NCBI RefSeq assembly: GCF_029360805.1
Contig: NZ_JARKNC010000010.1
Coordinates: forward strand, 124,001-188,000
DNA length: 64,000 bases
Source: Daejeonella sp. JGW-45
Lineage (GTDB): Bacteria; Bacteroidota; Bacteroidia; Sphingobacteriales; Sphingobacteriaceae
Direction: 5' to 3'
The translations under genes were made by a program, and so were the position numbers. Positions 17,976-26,367 of the stretch are shown here, piece by piece (positions within the stretch are counted from its first letter, which is position 1; each line of letters begins with the position of its first letter). The notes below the pieces were generated by a model. That model saw only the letters and a program-made list of their open reading frames with translations. It was not told where the DNA came from and did no database searches.

Positions 17976-18164
17976 ATGAACGTAAAAAGAACATTCGGGA
18001 CTATTTTAACGATTCTGGGAATAATAGGCTTAATCTATGCTGCGGTTGGATTTGTACAGAATTCTGAAGGAGCGAAGTCTTTAATCGTATTCGCTGTGCT
18101 CGGAGTAATATTTTTCTTCACAGGGATAGGCCTTGTAAAAAATACTACAGACGTAGCGAAATAA
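17976..18164 (+). CDS. Small two-helix membrane protein
   Basis: About 62 aa. Two hydrophobic segments (FGTILTILGIIGLIYAAVGF and LIVFAVLGVIFFFTGIGLV) are joined by a short charged loop, with a basic N-terminus and polar tail. Small proteins of this type are common in Bacteroidota; no function is known to me. ATG 17976 gives MNVKRTFG, preferred over the ATG at 17958, which adds six polar residues. It is divergent from the EEP gene and followed by a strong bidirectional terminator. Confidence 0.75.
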   Translation: MNVKRTFGTILTILGIIGLIYAAVGFVQNSEGAKSLIVFAVLGVIFFFTGIGLVKNTTDVAK

Positions 18165-18200
18165 AAAAGCATCGTACTAAAAAAAGTACGATGCTTTTTT
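18163..18200. terminator. Bidirectional terminator
   Basis: A-run, then GCATCGTAC (18169-18177), an A-rich loop, GTACGATGC (18186-18194) and TTTTTT. The nine-base perfect stem with A/T tails on both sides serves the small membrane protein and the convergent NlpC/P60 gene. Confidence 0.9.
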
Positions 18201-18237
18201 ATTGTGAACCAGATAAAATAATTATCTGGCGGATTTC

Positions 18238-18783
18238 TTATTCTCTTAAAGAAGCCAATAAACGGCCTCCTTTATAATAATATCTTCTCCAGTAGCTTTC
18301 ATCCAGGTCGCTTATCATCACACCCTTACTGCTGGATGCATGTGCGAACTTATTATTGCCCATATAAACGCCAACGTGTGTAATAGAACGGCTCCCGATT
18401 TTGAAAAATACTAAATCTCCCTCTTTCAGCTGATCTTTATTGATAGGGTTGACCATGCTGAAAATATTTCGCGAATTGTTCCCGATAAGGGTACTGAAAA
18501 CTTTATTGTATAGTTCGAAGGCAAATCCGGAACAGTCGATGCCTTTTTTAGATACGCCGCCTAAACGGTAAGGAGTTCCGATCCAGTCGTAGACAAATTG
18601 ATATAACTTTAAGTTCGACGTCGCAGAAAGTGCAATGCCCATGATCTGAGAAAAATATTCGGTAGCCAGATTATCGGGATCCTCAATCTTTACTGTAGAT
18701 TTTGGGTCCTTATTATTGGTTTGCGCCTGTACTGACACAAAAGAAATCATAAGTAGCATCGCTACAATTACTTTTTTCCCCAT
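18238..18783 (-). CDS. C40 family NlpC/P60 peptidase (secreted)
   Basis: Cell-wall hydrolase of the NlpC/P60 fold, 181 aa, cutting gamma-D-Glu-diaminopimelate linkages in peptidoglycan stem peptides by family analogy. A signal peptide (MGKKVIVAMLLMISFVSVQAQ) precedes about 40 polar residues and the catalytic domain. Catalytic Cys84 lies in IDCSGF, His136 in SITHVGVYMG, and a third polar residue (His148) in NKFAHAS. There are no SH3 or LysM targeting domains. It is monocistronic, with the shared terminator beyond its stop codon. Confidence 0.93.
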   Translation of the reverse strand: MGKKVIVAMLLMISFVSVQAQTNNKDPKSTVKIEDPDNLATEYFSQIMGIALSATSNLKLYQFVYDWIGTPYRLGGVSKKGIDCSGFAFELYNKVFSTLIGNNSRNIFSMVNPINKDQLKEGDLVFFKIGSRSITHVGVYMGNNKFAHASSSKGVMISDLDESYWRRYYYKGGRLLASLRE

Positions 18784-18986
18784 TTATTCCTCTTCGTTAA
18801 TAGTTAAAAACAATACAGACTATGAACGCCCTTATACTGATAATATTTTCAGAATGTTACAATAGTAGGGCAAATTGTTTAAAAAAGCAATTATTAGTTC
18901 GTTTTTTAACACTTTTTTACATTTAGAATCTTCGAAAAAGGGCGTAACAAAGCCATAATGCTATTCTTTTTTTAGGAAGATATGGT

Positions 18987-18994
18987 TAGATTTG
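18987..18994 (+). promoter_or_regulatory. Candidate -7 box (TAGATTTG) for pdhA
   Basis: Perfect TAnnTTTG match 42 bases before the pdhA ATG; the predicted leader would be about 35 nt. No clear -33 TTTG at 19-bp spacing. Confidence 0.45.
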
Positions 18995-19035
18995 TCGTCC
19001 CTTGCGAGGGGTAAACAAAACAGACATCATCAGGA

Positions 19036-20031
19036 ATGAGTGCAATAGAAATAACAAAGGAAACCTATCTTCAGTGGTACGAATCAATGCTGTTGATGCG
19101 GAAGTTCGAAGAGAAAGCAGGACAACTTTACGGGCAGCAAAAGATCAGAGGATTTTGCCATTTATATATTGGTCAGGAAGCGGTTATGGCTGGAGCGATG
19201 TCAGTACTTCGTCCGGACGACTCAATGATCACTGCTTACCGTGATCACGCACATGCCCTTGCAAGAGGAATGAGCGCAAATGAGGTCATGGCTGAACTAT
19301 ACGGCAAGGCAACCGGCTGTTCAAAGGGTAAGGGCGGTTCTATGCACATGTTCAGCAAGGAAAAGAAGTTTTTCGGCGGCCATGGCATTGTTGGTGGCCA
19401 GATCCCTTTAGGAGCAGGTATAGCTTTTGCTGAGAAATACAACGGAACGGATGCGGTAAACGTCACCTATATGGGCGATGGCGCCGTTCGCCAGGGCGCT
19501 CTTAATGAAACCTTCAACATGGCCATGCTATGGAAGCTTCCGGTAATTTTTGTTTGTGAGAATAATGGTTATGCTATGGGTACCTCGGTAGCCCGCACTA
19601 CCAACATGACCGATATCTACAAAATAGGCCTGGGCTTTGATATGCCCTGCGCCCCTGTTGACGGTATGGACCCGGTTGCTGTTCATAATGCGATGGATGA
19701 GGCTGTACAACGTGCCCGCCGGGGCGACGGTCCTACTTTTCTTGAAATGAGAACTTACCGGTACAAAGGGCATTCTATGTCTGACCCGGCAAAATATAGA
19801 ACTAAGGAGGAGCTCGAAGGTTATAAAGCTAAAGATCCTATTGAAGTTGTGAAGCTTGCTATCGAAGAAAAGAAATATGCTGACGAAGCATGGTTCGAGG
19901 AGATCGGTGAAAAGATCAAAGCCATTGTTGATGAGTCGGTAAGATTTTCTGAAGAATCACCTTGGCCTGATGCTTCCGAACTTTATAAGGATGTGTATGT
20001 TCAAACAGATTACCCGTACATACGCGACTAA
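19036..20031 (+). CDS. pdhA: Pyruvate dehydrogenase E1 component, alpha subunit
   Basis: Thiamine-diphosphate-dependent E1-alpha of the pyruvate dehydrogenase complex, 331 aa. It carries the heterotetrameric-type features: MRKFEEKAGQLY near the N-terminus, GFCHLYIGQEA, the thiamine diphosphate motif GDGAVRQGALNE...ENNGYAMGT, and the phosphorylation-loop-like YRYKGHSMSDPAKYRT. It oxidatively decarboxylates pyruvate and acetylates the E2 lipoyl arms together with E1-beta. E1-beta is not next to it: the E2 gene starts 37 bases downstream, so the beta subunit must be encoded elsewhere. Confidence 0.96.
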   Translation: MSAIEITKETYLQWYESMLLMRKFEEKAGQLYGQQKIRGFCHLYIGQEAVMAGAMSVLRPDDSMITAYRDHAHALARGMSANEVMAELYGKATGCSKGKGGSMHMFSKEKKFFGGHGIVGGQIPLGAGIAFAEKYNGTDAVNVTYMGDGAVRQGALNETFNMAMLWKLPVIFVCENNGYAMGTSVARTTNMTDIYKIGLGFDMPCAPVDGMDPVAVHNAMDEAVQRARRGDGPTFLEMRTYRYKGHSMSDPAKYRTKEELEGYKAKDPIEVVKLAIEEKKYADEAWFEEIGEKIKAIVDESVRFSEESPWPDASELYKDVYVQTDYPYIRD

Positions 20032-20068
20032 TTTATTTAATGAGACCCAATACTAATCTGGAATAAAG

Positions 20069-21814
20069 ATGGCTGAAGTAGTTAGAATGCCCAAAATGAG
20101 CGATACGATGACGGAGGGAGTGATCGCTAAGTGGCATAAAAAAGTTGGTGATAAAGTAAAATCGGGCGATCTGCTGGCCGAAGTGGAGACCGATAAGGCC
20201 ACGATGGATTTTGAATCTTACCAGGAAGGTACATTATTATACATAGGCGCGCAGGAGGGTTCTGCCGCACCGGTTGATTCGGTTATTGCTGTAATTGGTG
20301 CTGAGGGCGAAGATTATAAAGCTGCTTTGGAAGGTGAAGCGCCTGCTGCCGGGAAAGAAGAAAAGCCTGCCGCTGATGCGGCTCCTGAAAAGGGTGCGCA
20401 GAAAAATGAAAAAGCGGTTGACAAGCCGGAAGAAGCTGAAAAACCGGCTGAGGCCGCAGCAAGCCAAGATGCTTCGGCTGAGGGGGGTGATCCGGATGCG
20501 GCAGCTGCAGCTGTCGGTGCAACGGTTATACGTATGCCACTTTTAAGTGATACGATGACCGAAGGAGTTATCGCTGAATGGCACAAAAAAGTTGGTGACA
20601 AAGTAAAAAGTGATGATGCTCTTGCCGACGTGGAAACCGATAAGGCTACTATGGAGGTGATAGGCTACGCTGACGGCACCCTGTTGCATATAGGTGTAGA
20701 AAAAGGCCAGGCAGCCAAAGTAAATGAGATCATCGCAATTGTGGGTAAAGAAGGAACTGACGTTGCTCCTTTATTGAAAGGCGGTTCAGCGCCGAAAACT
20801 GCTGCTAAGCCTGCTGATACCTCCGAAAAGCCTGAAGAGGCGAGGGAGGACGCCTCCGCTAAACCTACGGCGTCTACGCAGGAAGTTCAAAGTGATTCAT
20901 CTTCACGGGTAAAAGCTTCTCCTCTGGCGCGAAAAATTGCTAAAGACAAAGGCATAGACATTGAGCAGGTTAAGGGCAGTGCAGAAGGCGGCAGAATTGT
21001 TAAGAAAGATATAGAAGGCTTTACGCCATCAACTAAACAAGTTACTGAAGCGGCACCTTCAGCCACTCCATCGGCGTCTGATAAAGCAACTTCTGGTGCG
21101 GCGGCTGTAACCATACCTCAGTTTATCGGCGAAGAAAAGTATACGGAGAAGCCAGTTTCTCAAATGCGTAAGGTTATTGCTAAACGTCTTTCAGAAAGCT
21201 TGTTTACTGCACCACATTTCTACCTGACCATGGCGATCGACATGGACAGTGCGATTCAGGCGAGAAATAAAATCAATGAATTTGCTTCAGTAAAGATATC
21301 GTTCAACGATATCGTATTGAAAGCGGTAGCCATTGCGCTGAAGCAGCATCCAAATGTAAATTCATCGTGGCTTGGAGATAAGATCCGTTATAACGAGCAT
21401 GTAAATATCGGAGTAGCAGTAGCCGTTGAGGACGGGCTGCTGGTTCCTGTTGTGCGTTTTGCCGACGGTAAATCACTTTCCCATATTTCTGCTGAAGTAA
21501 AAGACTTTGCGCAACGTGCTAAAGCTAAGAAATTGCAGCCTGCTGACTGGGAAGGGTCGACCTTCACCATTTCCAATCTCGGAATGTTTGGAATCGATGA
21601 ATTCACAGCGATCATAAACCCGCCGGATGCCTGCATTCTCGCAGTAGGAGGTATCTCTCAGGTTCCGGTTGTTAAGAACGGACAGGTTGTTCCCGGTAAT
21701 GTTATGAAAGTAACTTTAAGCTGTGATCACCGTGTTGTCGACGGAGCAACAGGCTCGGCATTCTTACAAACTTTGAAAGCATTGCTGGAAGAGCCGGTGA
21801 GGTTGTTAGTTTAG
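20069..21814 (+). CDS. pdhC: Dihydrolipoamide acetyltransferase, E2 of pyruvate dehydrogenase
   Basis: 581 aa with two lipoyl domains (1-80, lipoyl Lys43 in ETDKATMDF; 151-230, Lys192 in ETDKATMEV), each followed by an Ala/Pro/Glu/Lys-rich flexible linker, a peripheral subunit-binding domain (281-318, SPLARKIAKDKGID and GGRIVKKDI), and the catalytic acetyltransferase domain (about 355-581) with His554 and Asp558 in CDHRVVDG. It transfers acetyl groups from E1 to CoA and forms the core of the complex. The two lipoyl domains are nearly the same at their first 30 residues, indicating a tandem duplication. Second gene of a pdhA-pdhC operon. Confidence 0.96.
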   Translation: MAEVVRMPKMSDTMTEGVIAKWHKKVGDKVKSGDLLAEVETDKATMDFESYQEGTLLYIGAQEGSAAPVDSVIAVIGAEGEDYKAALEGEAPAAGKEEKPAADAAPEKGAQKNEKAVDKPEEAEKPAEAAASQDASAEGGDPDAAAAAVGATVIRMPLLSDTMTEGVIAEWHKKVGDKVKSDDALADVETDKATMEVIGYADGTLLHIGVEKGQAAKVNEIIAIVGKEGTDVAPLLKGGSAPKTAAKPADTSEKPEEAREDASAKPTASTQEVQSDSSSRVKASPLARKIAKDKGIDIEQVKGSAEGGRIVKKDIEGFTPSTKQVTEAAPSATPSASDKATSGAAAVTIPQFIGEEKYTEKPVSQMRKVIAKRLSESLFTAPHFYLTMAIDMDSAIQARNKINEFASVKISFNDIVLKAVAIALKQHPNVNSSWLGDKIRYNEHVNIGVAVAVEDGLLVPVVRFADGKSLSHISAEVKDFAQRAKAKKLQPADWEGSTFTISNLGMFGIDEFTAIINPPDACILAVGGISQVPVVKNGQVVPGNVMKVTLSCDHRVVDGATGSAFLQTLKALLEEPVRLLV

Positions 21815-21930
21815 GTGTTAGGCAATAGGCTTTAGGGCTTGATATAATTCAAATGGAAATGCCGCTCATTTTGGGCGGCATTTCCATTTAGGTTTGGTTG
21901 GTCCTAAAGCCTATTGCCTAATCCCTATTC
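21811..21930. repeat. 7-bp-phased repeat in two inverted blocks around a hairpin
   Basis: Left block: four 7-mers from 21811 (TTAGGTG, TTAGGCA, ATAGGCT, TTAGGGC). Right block: CCTAAAG, CCTATTG, CCTAATC and CCTATTC from 21903 to 21930. The segments 21818-21836 and 21903-21921 are exact 19-bp reverse complements. The left block overlaps the pdhC stop and the right block encodes the last residues and stop of the convergent DUF4197 gene. Confidence 0.9.
21851..21889. terminator. Bidirectional hairpin between pdhC and the DUF4197 gene
   Basis: Fifteen-base perfect stem (21851-21865 with 21875-21889, core AAATGGAAATGCCGC) and a nine-base loop. It lacks a long T-run, but A/T-rich stem ends and its position between convergent genes fit a two-way terminator. 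It sits inside the 7-mer repeat blocks. Confidence 0.75.
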
Positions 21931-22649
21931 CTATCCGCGTAAGCAAATACCTTTTGCAAAAGCGGCGTGCTTCGTGCAGATATTCTGGTTCTTATTTTCA
22001 ATTCTTCCTGTGCAATTTCAAAGAATATTCCGTCAATAGCTTTTCCGGTCACAAATGAACTAAGATCAGGATTAACCTTTCCCACCAAAGGAATTTTATT
22101 GTACGCTGTTATAGCATCTGACCAGTAACGGGTGGCTCCTACTTTCTGAAGACTGCTTTCAATGATCGGCCTGAAACGATCCGCAAGCTGTTGACTGGTC
22201 ACTCGTTTAAAGTATAATGTCGCCGCATCCTGCTGGCCGCTCAATAAAATATTAGTAGCATCAGAGAAGGTCATTCCTTTAACAGCTGAGATAAAAATCG
22301 GCTTGGCTTCTACGGCTGCGGCCTCAGCAGCACGGTTAATGCTCAGGATCACATTATCGGCTAGTTTATTCAGCCCCACGCTTCTTAGGGTACGTTCAAC
22401 TTTTTGAGCTTCTTCGGGGAAGAGTATTTTAACTGCAGCATTGGCAAAAAAGCCATCCGTTGCTGATAATTTATCCGAACTTGCCGATGTGCCGAATTCG
22501 AGAGCTTGTTTTAAACCCATAGAGATTTCAGTTGCAGTAGGATTTCCGAGACCAGCCTGGCTCAACACCTGGCCGGCCTGATTAAGGGTATCGCAACTTG
22601 TAAAAAATAATAATGCAAAAGCTGGCAGTGTGATCTTAAGGGATTTCAT
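21918..22649 (-). CDS. DUF4197 domain lipoprotein
   Basis: 243 aa. A lipoprotein signal (LLFFTSC, Cys19) is followed by a helical DUF4197 domain: the TATEISMGLKQALEFGT opening, then conserved NAAVKILFPEEA, GMTFSDATNILLSGQQDAAT and the C-terminal DLSSFVTGKAIDGIFF stretch. The family is widespread in Bacteroidota and Proteobacteria and has no established function; the cell-envelope location is clear. The final residues (DRNRD) and stop codon are encoded by the 7-mer repeat block that continues past the gene, so the C-terminus has probably been altered by the repeat. Confidence 0.92.
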   Translation of the reverse strand: MKSLKITLPAFALLFFTSCDTLNQAGQVLSQAGLGNPTATEISMGLKQALEFGTSASSDKLSATDGFFANAAVKILFPEEAQKVERTLRSVGLNKLADNVILSINRAAEAAAVEAKPIFISAVKGMTFSDATNILLSGQQDAATLYFKRVTSQQLADRFRPIIESSLQKVGATRYWSDAITAYNKIPLVGKVNPDLSSFVTGKAIDGIFFEIAQEELKIRTRISARSTPLLQKVFAYADRNRD

Positions 22650-22782
22650 ATTGTTTTTTTAAGAATAGTTCCAAGTCTGTTGGTGCGAAGGATCCATTAA
22701 CGTTATCAATAACAGGTAGCAAATCTACTGCCATAATCCACAAATATTTTTTATACTTTAGATAATAAAGGCCTGAGAGATA

Positions 22783-23361
22783 TTGAAGTTTATTCGAAAT
22801 AAGTCCGGAAGCAATGAATTGAATGAGCAAGAATTGCTTCTTGAGTATCGTAGTACAGGAAATCTGGAGATCCTGGGCCAGCTTTATGAGCGATATATGC
22901 CCCTGGTGTTCGGTCTTTGTCTAAAATATTTCAAAGATGAGGAGCGGAGCAAAGATTCGGTCATGCAGATCTTTGAGGAACTGGTGAAGAAATTAAAGAT
23001 CCATGAGGTGAGTAACTTCAAAAGTTGGTTGTACACCTTGTCCCGGAACTATTGCCTGATGGCGATCAGAACAGCTTCCAAACATGAATTTGTATCGATA
23101 GAGGAGAACATTATGGAAAACGAAGCTTTTGTGCATCTAGATATAGATGAGACGCGTGAAAGTAAACTCCACGTTATGGAGAAGTGTATAGAGAAGCTTC
23201 CTGCCGAGCAAAAAGACACCATCAGCCTTTTTTACCTGGAACAAAAATGCTATAAAGACGTTTCCGATATTACCGGGTATGACCTTAATAAAGTAAAGAG
23301 CTATATCCAGAATGGTAAGCGGAATCTCAAAATTTGTATAGAAAAGAACAGTGAAAACTAA
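22783..23361 (+). CDS. RNA polymerase ECF-type sigma factor
   Basis: 192 aa sigma-70-like factor with region 2 (LGQLYERYMPLVFGLCLKYF and the following acidic segment) and region 4 (LPAEQKDTISLFYLEQKCYKDVSDITG, a helix-turn-helix). Regions 1 and 3 are absent. The start is the TTG at 22783; no in-frame ATG lies before the conserved LLLEYRSTGNLEILG region, and the extra N-terminal residues resemble those of homologues as I recall them. It overlaps the next gene by 11 bases, and that gene encodes a membrane protein that looks like its anti-sigma partner. Target genes are unknown. Confidence 0.9.
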   Translation: MKFIRNKSGSNELNEQELLLEYRSTGNLEILGQLYERYMPLVFGLCLKYFKDEERSKDSVMQIFEELVKKLKIHEVSNFKSWLYTLSRNYCLMAIRTASKHEFVSIEENIMENEAFVHLDIDETRESKLHVMEKCIEKLPAEQKDTISLFYLEQKCYKDVSDITGYDLNKVKSYIQNGKRNLKICIEKNSEN

Positions 23362-24289
23362 CTACTCGGATAGCTTAATGATTCAGCAATACCTGGAGGG
23401 TAAGCTGGACCCTGAGGTGATGCACCAGCTTGAGAAGCAGGCTCTGGAAGATCCGTTTTTGTGGGATGCGCTGGAAGGGTATGCTGAGTATAAAGATCCG
23501 GCTGCAAATCTGAGTATTCTTCAGCGGCAGCTCCATGAGCGGATCGTTCATCTGCAGGAGAATAAGAAAGTCTTCGATCTTAGCTGGCAAAGGTTAAGTA
23601 TTGCCGCTGCCGCTGCTGTCATGTTCATTTCTGCAGGAATTTTGTTTTGGATGAACGGTTCGAAACCTAACGACAAACTGGCGTCAGAATCGAATAAGCC
23701 GGTTGAAGTTAATGTGATCGACAGAGATTCTGTTGAAGCCGTAATAAAGGCAGCAGACCAGAATGAAATCGCCGCGGTAAATAAGGGCCAATCCACGACC
23801 GAACAGCCGGGCGTGTCAGCATATAAACCTCGGGGCCTTCAGGGAAGAAAAACGGTTATCTCTCCAGAAGCAGAAAGCCAAGCTCCAAAACAGCAGGATA
23901 TTCCTGATACCGCACTGATGGCACGGACCATGTCTTCTGCAACGGCTTCGGTGAGCGCCCGCCGTTCTGAGACGGCTGAGGTATCCGGTGCGTTAAACAA
24001 AGCGCCTGTCGGTTACACTGTTCAACCCAAGACCGGTTGGGAGGCCTACGGGCAATACGTTAGCCTGAATGCCGGGAAATTCAAATCAGAACCAGTATTA
24101 AAGGGTACAGTCTTACTTTCATTTGATATCAGCCCGAGCGGTAAACCCTCAAATATTAAAGTTATACGTGGTTTAAATGACGCTTATAATAAAGAAGCGA
24201 TACGTATTGTTGAGAAGGGCCCTGATTGGTTATCACCGCCTGAGGGGAAAAAGATCGAACAACGTATTGAGATAAAGTTTGGGCCGTAA
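23351..24289 (+). CDS. Membrane protein with anti-sigma-like N-terminus and TonB C-terminal domain
   Basis: 312 aa from the GTG at 23351 (ATG 23378 is an alternative). Residues 10-45 (IQQYLEGKLDPEVMHQLEKQ and DPFLWDALEGY) form the short cytoplasmic motif found in Bacteroidota proteins encoded beside ECF sigma factors. One membrane segment follows (83-101), then a long disordered Ser/Ala/Lys linker, then a TonB C-terminal domain (about 220-312; GTVLLSFDISPSGKPSNIKV, ending IEIKFGP). One chain thus joins a cytoplasmic sigma-binding-type segment to a periplasmic energy-transducer domain. Role as an anti-sigma factor is inferred from gene overlap and the N-terminal motif. Confidence 0.82.
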   Translation: MKTNYSDSLMIQQYLEGKLDPEVMHQLEKQALEDPFLWDALEGYAEYKDPAANLSILQRQLHERIVHLQENKKVFDLSWQRLSIAAAAAVMFISAGILFWMNGSKPNDKLASESNKPVEVNVIDRDSVEAVIKAADQNEIAAVNKGQSTTEQPGVSAYKPRGLQGRKTVISPEAESQAPKQQDIPDTALMARTMSSATASVSARRSETAEVSGALNKAPVGYTVQPKTGWEAYGQYVSLNAGKFKSEPVLKGTVLLSFDISPSGKPSNIKVIRGLNDAYNKEAIRIVEKGPDWLSPPEGKKIEQRIEIKFGP

Positions 24290-24404
24290 TCCTTAGCTTT
24301 GATTTAAACTTACCGGTTATAAGATAATCACGACCATATCTTCACAAGACAAATCAAGATATTTGTGAAATTTTCCTTCGCCGGTATAAGATAAATTGGA
24401 ACTA

Positions 24405-26261
24405 ATGAAAAAACTATTGATCCTGATTCCGGTGCTTTTTGTAATTGCGTGCCGGCAAAAAGCTCCCGTTGAGACGAAAAATGTTATAAGGGGGAGTAAA
24501 GATGCTCATTCCTTTGCCAGGCCATCAGAAGCGATCGTGAAGCATCTTGATCTTGATATTAAGGTGGATTTCGAAAATAAATTGATCTCGGGTAAGGCAT
24601 CGTGGTTAATTGATAATCTCTCCAAGGGCAATCAAATTGTTTTTGACACCAGGAATTTGGAGATCCGCAGGGTTACCCTGGGTGATGATGAGACAGAAAC
24701 GACTTACAGTCTTGGTAATGACAATAAGTTTATGGGACGATCGCTCAATATTAAGATAGCTGCAGGTACATCAAAGGTTAATATTTATTATACAAATTCT
24801 GCCGATGCGGCGGCCGTGCAATGGCTGAATCCACAACAGACAGCAGGGAAGAAATACCCTTTCATGTTTACACAGTCGCAGGCTATTTTAGCCCGCACGT
24901 GGATTCCATGCCAGGACAGCCCGGGCATACGGTTTACATATAACGCAACAGTTGCGGTACCTCAGGAATTGCTCGCAGTAATGAGCGCAAATAACCCCCA
25001 GGCAAAAAATTCTAAGGGCGTTTACACATTCAGCCAGAAGCAGGCTATCCCTTCATATCTTATGGCGCTCGCAGTCGGTGATATCGCATTTAAAGCAGTG
25101 GATCATCGTACAGGAGTGTATGCGGAGCCTGTCACTCTACAGAAGGCGGCTTATGAACTGGCTGATATGGGTAAGATGACTAATGCAGCCGAAAAGATCT
25201 ACGGCCCCTATAAGTGGGGACGTTATGACGTACTTATCCTGCCACCGAGTTTTCCATTTGGTGGTATGGAAAATCCGATGTTAACATTTGCTACGCCAAC
25301 GATAATTGCGGGCGACCGCTCGCTCGTGAGCCTTATTGCTCATGAGTTGGCTCATAGTTGGAGCGGTAACCTGGTGACGAATGCTACCTGGAATGATTTC
25401 TGGCTGAATGAAGGCTTTACCACCTATTTTGAAAGGCGTATCGTTGAGGATGTGTATGGAAAGGATGAAGCGAGAATGCAGGAGCTATTGGGCTATCAGG
25501 GCTTGCAGGAATTAGTGAAGGAGATGGGAGCGAAGAATGAAGATACCAAGCTTAAAGCTAATTTTGATGGCCGCGATCCAGACGAGGGGGTAAGTGATAT
25601 CGCTTATGAAAAAGGATATTCATTCCTCAGGACTATCGAAGAGGCTGTCGGTAGAAAGAAATTTGATAGCTTTCTTCGCTCGTATTTTGATTCGCATGCA
25701 TTCAATTCTGTTACCACAGAAGAGTTCCTGGCTTACTTAGACAGTAATCTGATCAGGGGAGATAAGGAGATTCTCAGTAAAATCAATATCGATGCTTGGG
25801 TATATCAGCCAGGTTTGCCAGCGAACAGCCCTGCTGTAGGTTCCGAAAAATTTAGGGCGTTGGATACGCAAATAGCCCAATGGCAGAGTTCAGGAGACAT
25901 TTCGGTGTTGAGTAAAAGGCTGTCCACAAATGAGTCATTATATCTGATCAGTCATCTTCCGGAAAATATCACCCTTAAGCAAATGGCCGGTCTGGATACG
26001 GTCTTTAACTTTACCCAGTCAGGCAATTCTGAAATCCAGGCGGCCTGGTACACACTCGCGGTACGTAAGAATTATAAACCGGCCACTCAGAATATAGAGA
26101 AATTTCTAACACAGGTAGGCCGGCGGAAGTTTTTAATGCCCCTTTACAAAGAGATGGTTAAGACGCCCGAAGGTAAGGAATGGGCTAAAAAGATCTACGC
26201 AAAAGCAAGACCGAATTATCATTCGGTAGCATATAACTCAATTGACGAAGTGCTGAAATAG
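24405..26261 (+). CDS. M1 family aminopeptidase, lipoprotein (leukotriene-A4-hydrolase-like)
   Basis: Zinc aminopeptidase, about 618 aa. MKKLLILIPVLFVIAC is a lipoprotein signal; the ATG at 24405 is preferred over the TTG three codons earlier. The beta-rich N-domain is followed by the catalytic domain with GGMEN (the exopeptidase motif), HELAHSW (His313, Glu314, His317) and the third zinc ligand Glu336, which is exactly the HExxH-x18-E spacing of M1. The C-terminal helical domain matches leukotriene A4 hydrolase (SNIDAWVYQPGLP-like region). It should release N-terminal amino acids from peptides outside the cytoplasm. Confidence 0.95.
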   Translation: MKKLLILIPVLFVIACRQKAPVETKNVIRGSKDAHSFARPSEAIVKHLDLDIKVDFENKLISGKASWLIDNLSKGNQIVFDTRNLEIRRVTLGDDETETTYSLGNDNKFMGRSLNIKIAAGTSKVNIYYTNSADAAAVQWLNPQQTAGKKYPFMFTQSQAILARTWIPCQDSPGIRFTYNATVAVPQELLAVMSANNPQAKNSKGVYTFSQKQAIPSYLMALAVGDIAFKAVDHRTGVYAEPVTLQKAAYELADMGKMTNAAEKIYGPYKWGRYDVLILPPSFPFGGMENPMLTFATPTIIAGDRSLVSLIAHELAHSWSGNLVTNATWNDFWLNEGFTTYFERRIVEDVYGKDEARMQELLGYQGLQELVKEMGAKNEDTKLKANFDGRDPDEGVSDIAYEKGYSFLRTIEEAVGRKKFDSFLRSYFDSHAFNSVTTEEFLAYLDSNLIRGDKEILSKINIDAWVYQPGLPANSPAVGSEKFRALDTQIAQWQSSGDISVLSKRLSTNESLYLISHLPENITLKQMAGLDTVFNFTQSGNSEIQAAWYTLAVRKNYKPATQNIEKFLTQVGRRKFLMPLYKEMVKTPEGKEWAKKIYAKARPNYHSVAYNSIDEVLK

Positions 26262-26367
26262 TACATGGATCTGTATCAGTTGTAGGCGATCCGCACTTAG
26301 TTAACAAATATTAATGGACATATAATGTCCGGTATGATCTTATAAAGACTTGTTGTTTTTCAGGAGC

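Noticed and set aside
23351-24289. Calling the TonB-domain protein simply TonB
   Set aside because: The N-terminal DPFLxxALEGY motif and overlap with the sigma factor gene make an anti-sigma role more likely than a general TonB.
26316-26330. GGACAT-ATA-ATGTCC palindrome between the M1 peptidase and pit genes
   Set aside because: Six-base arms between convergent genes with no T-run; could be a weak terminator or chance. Not enough to call.
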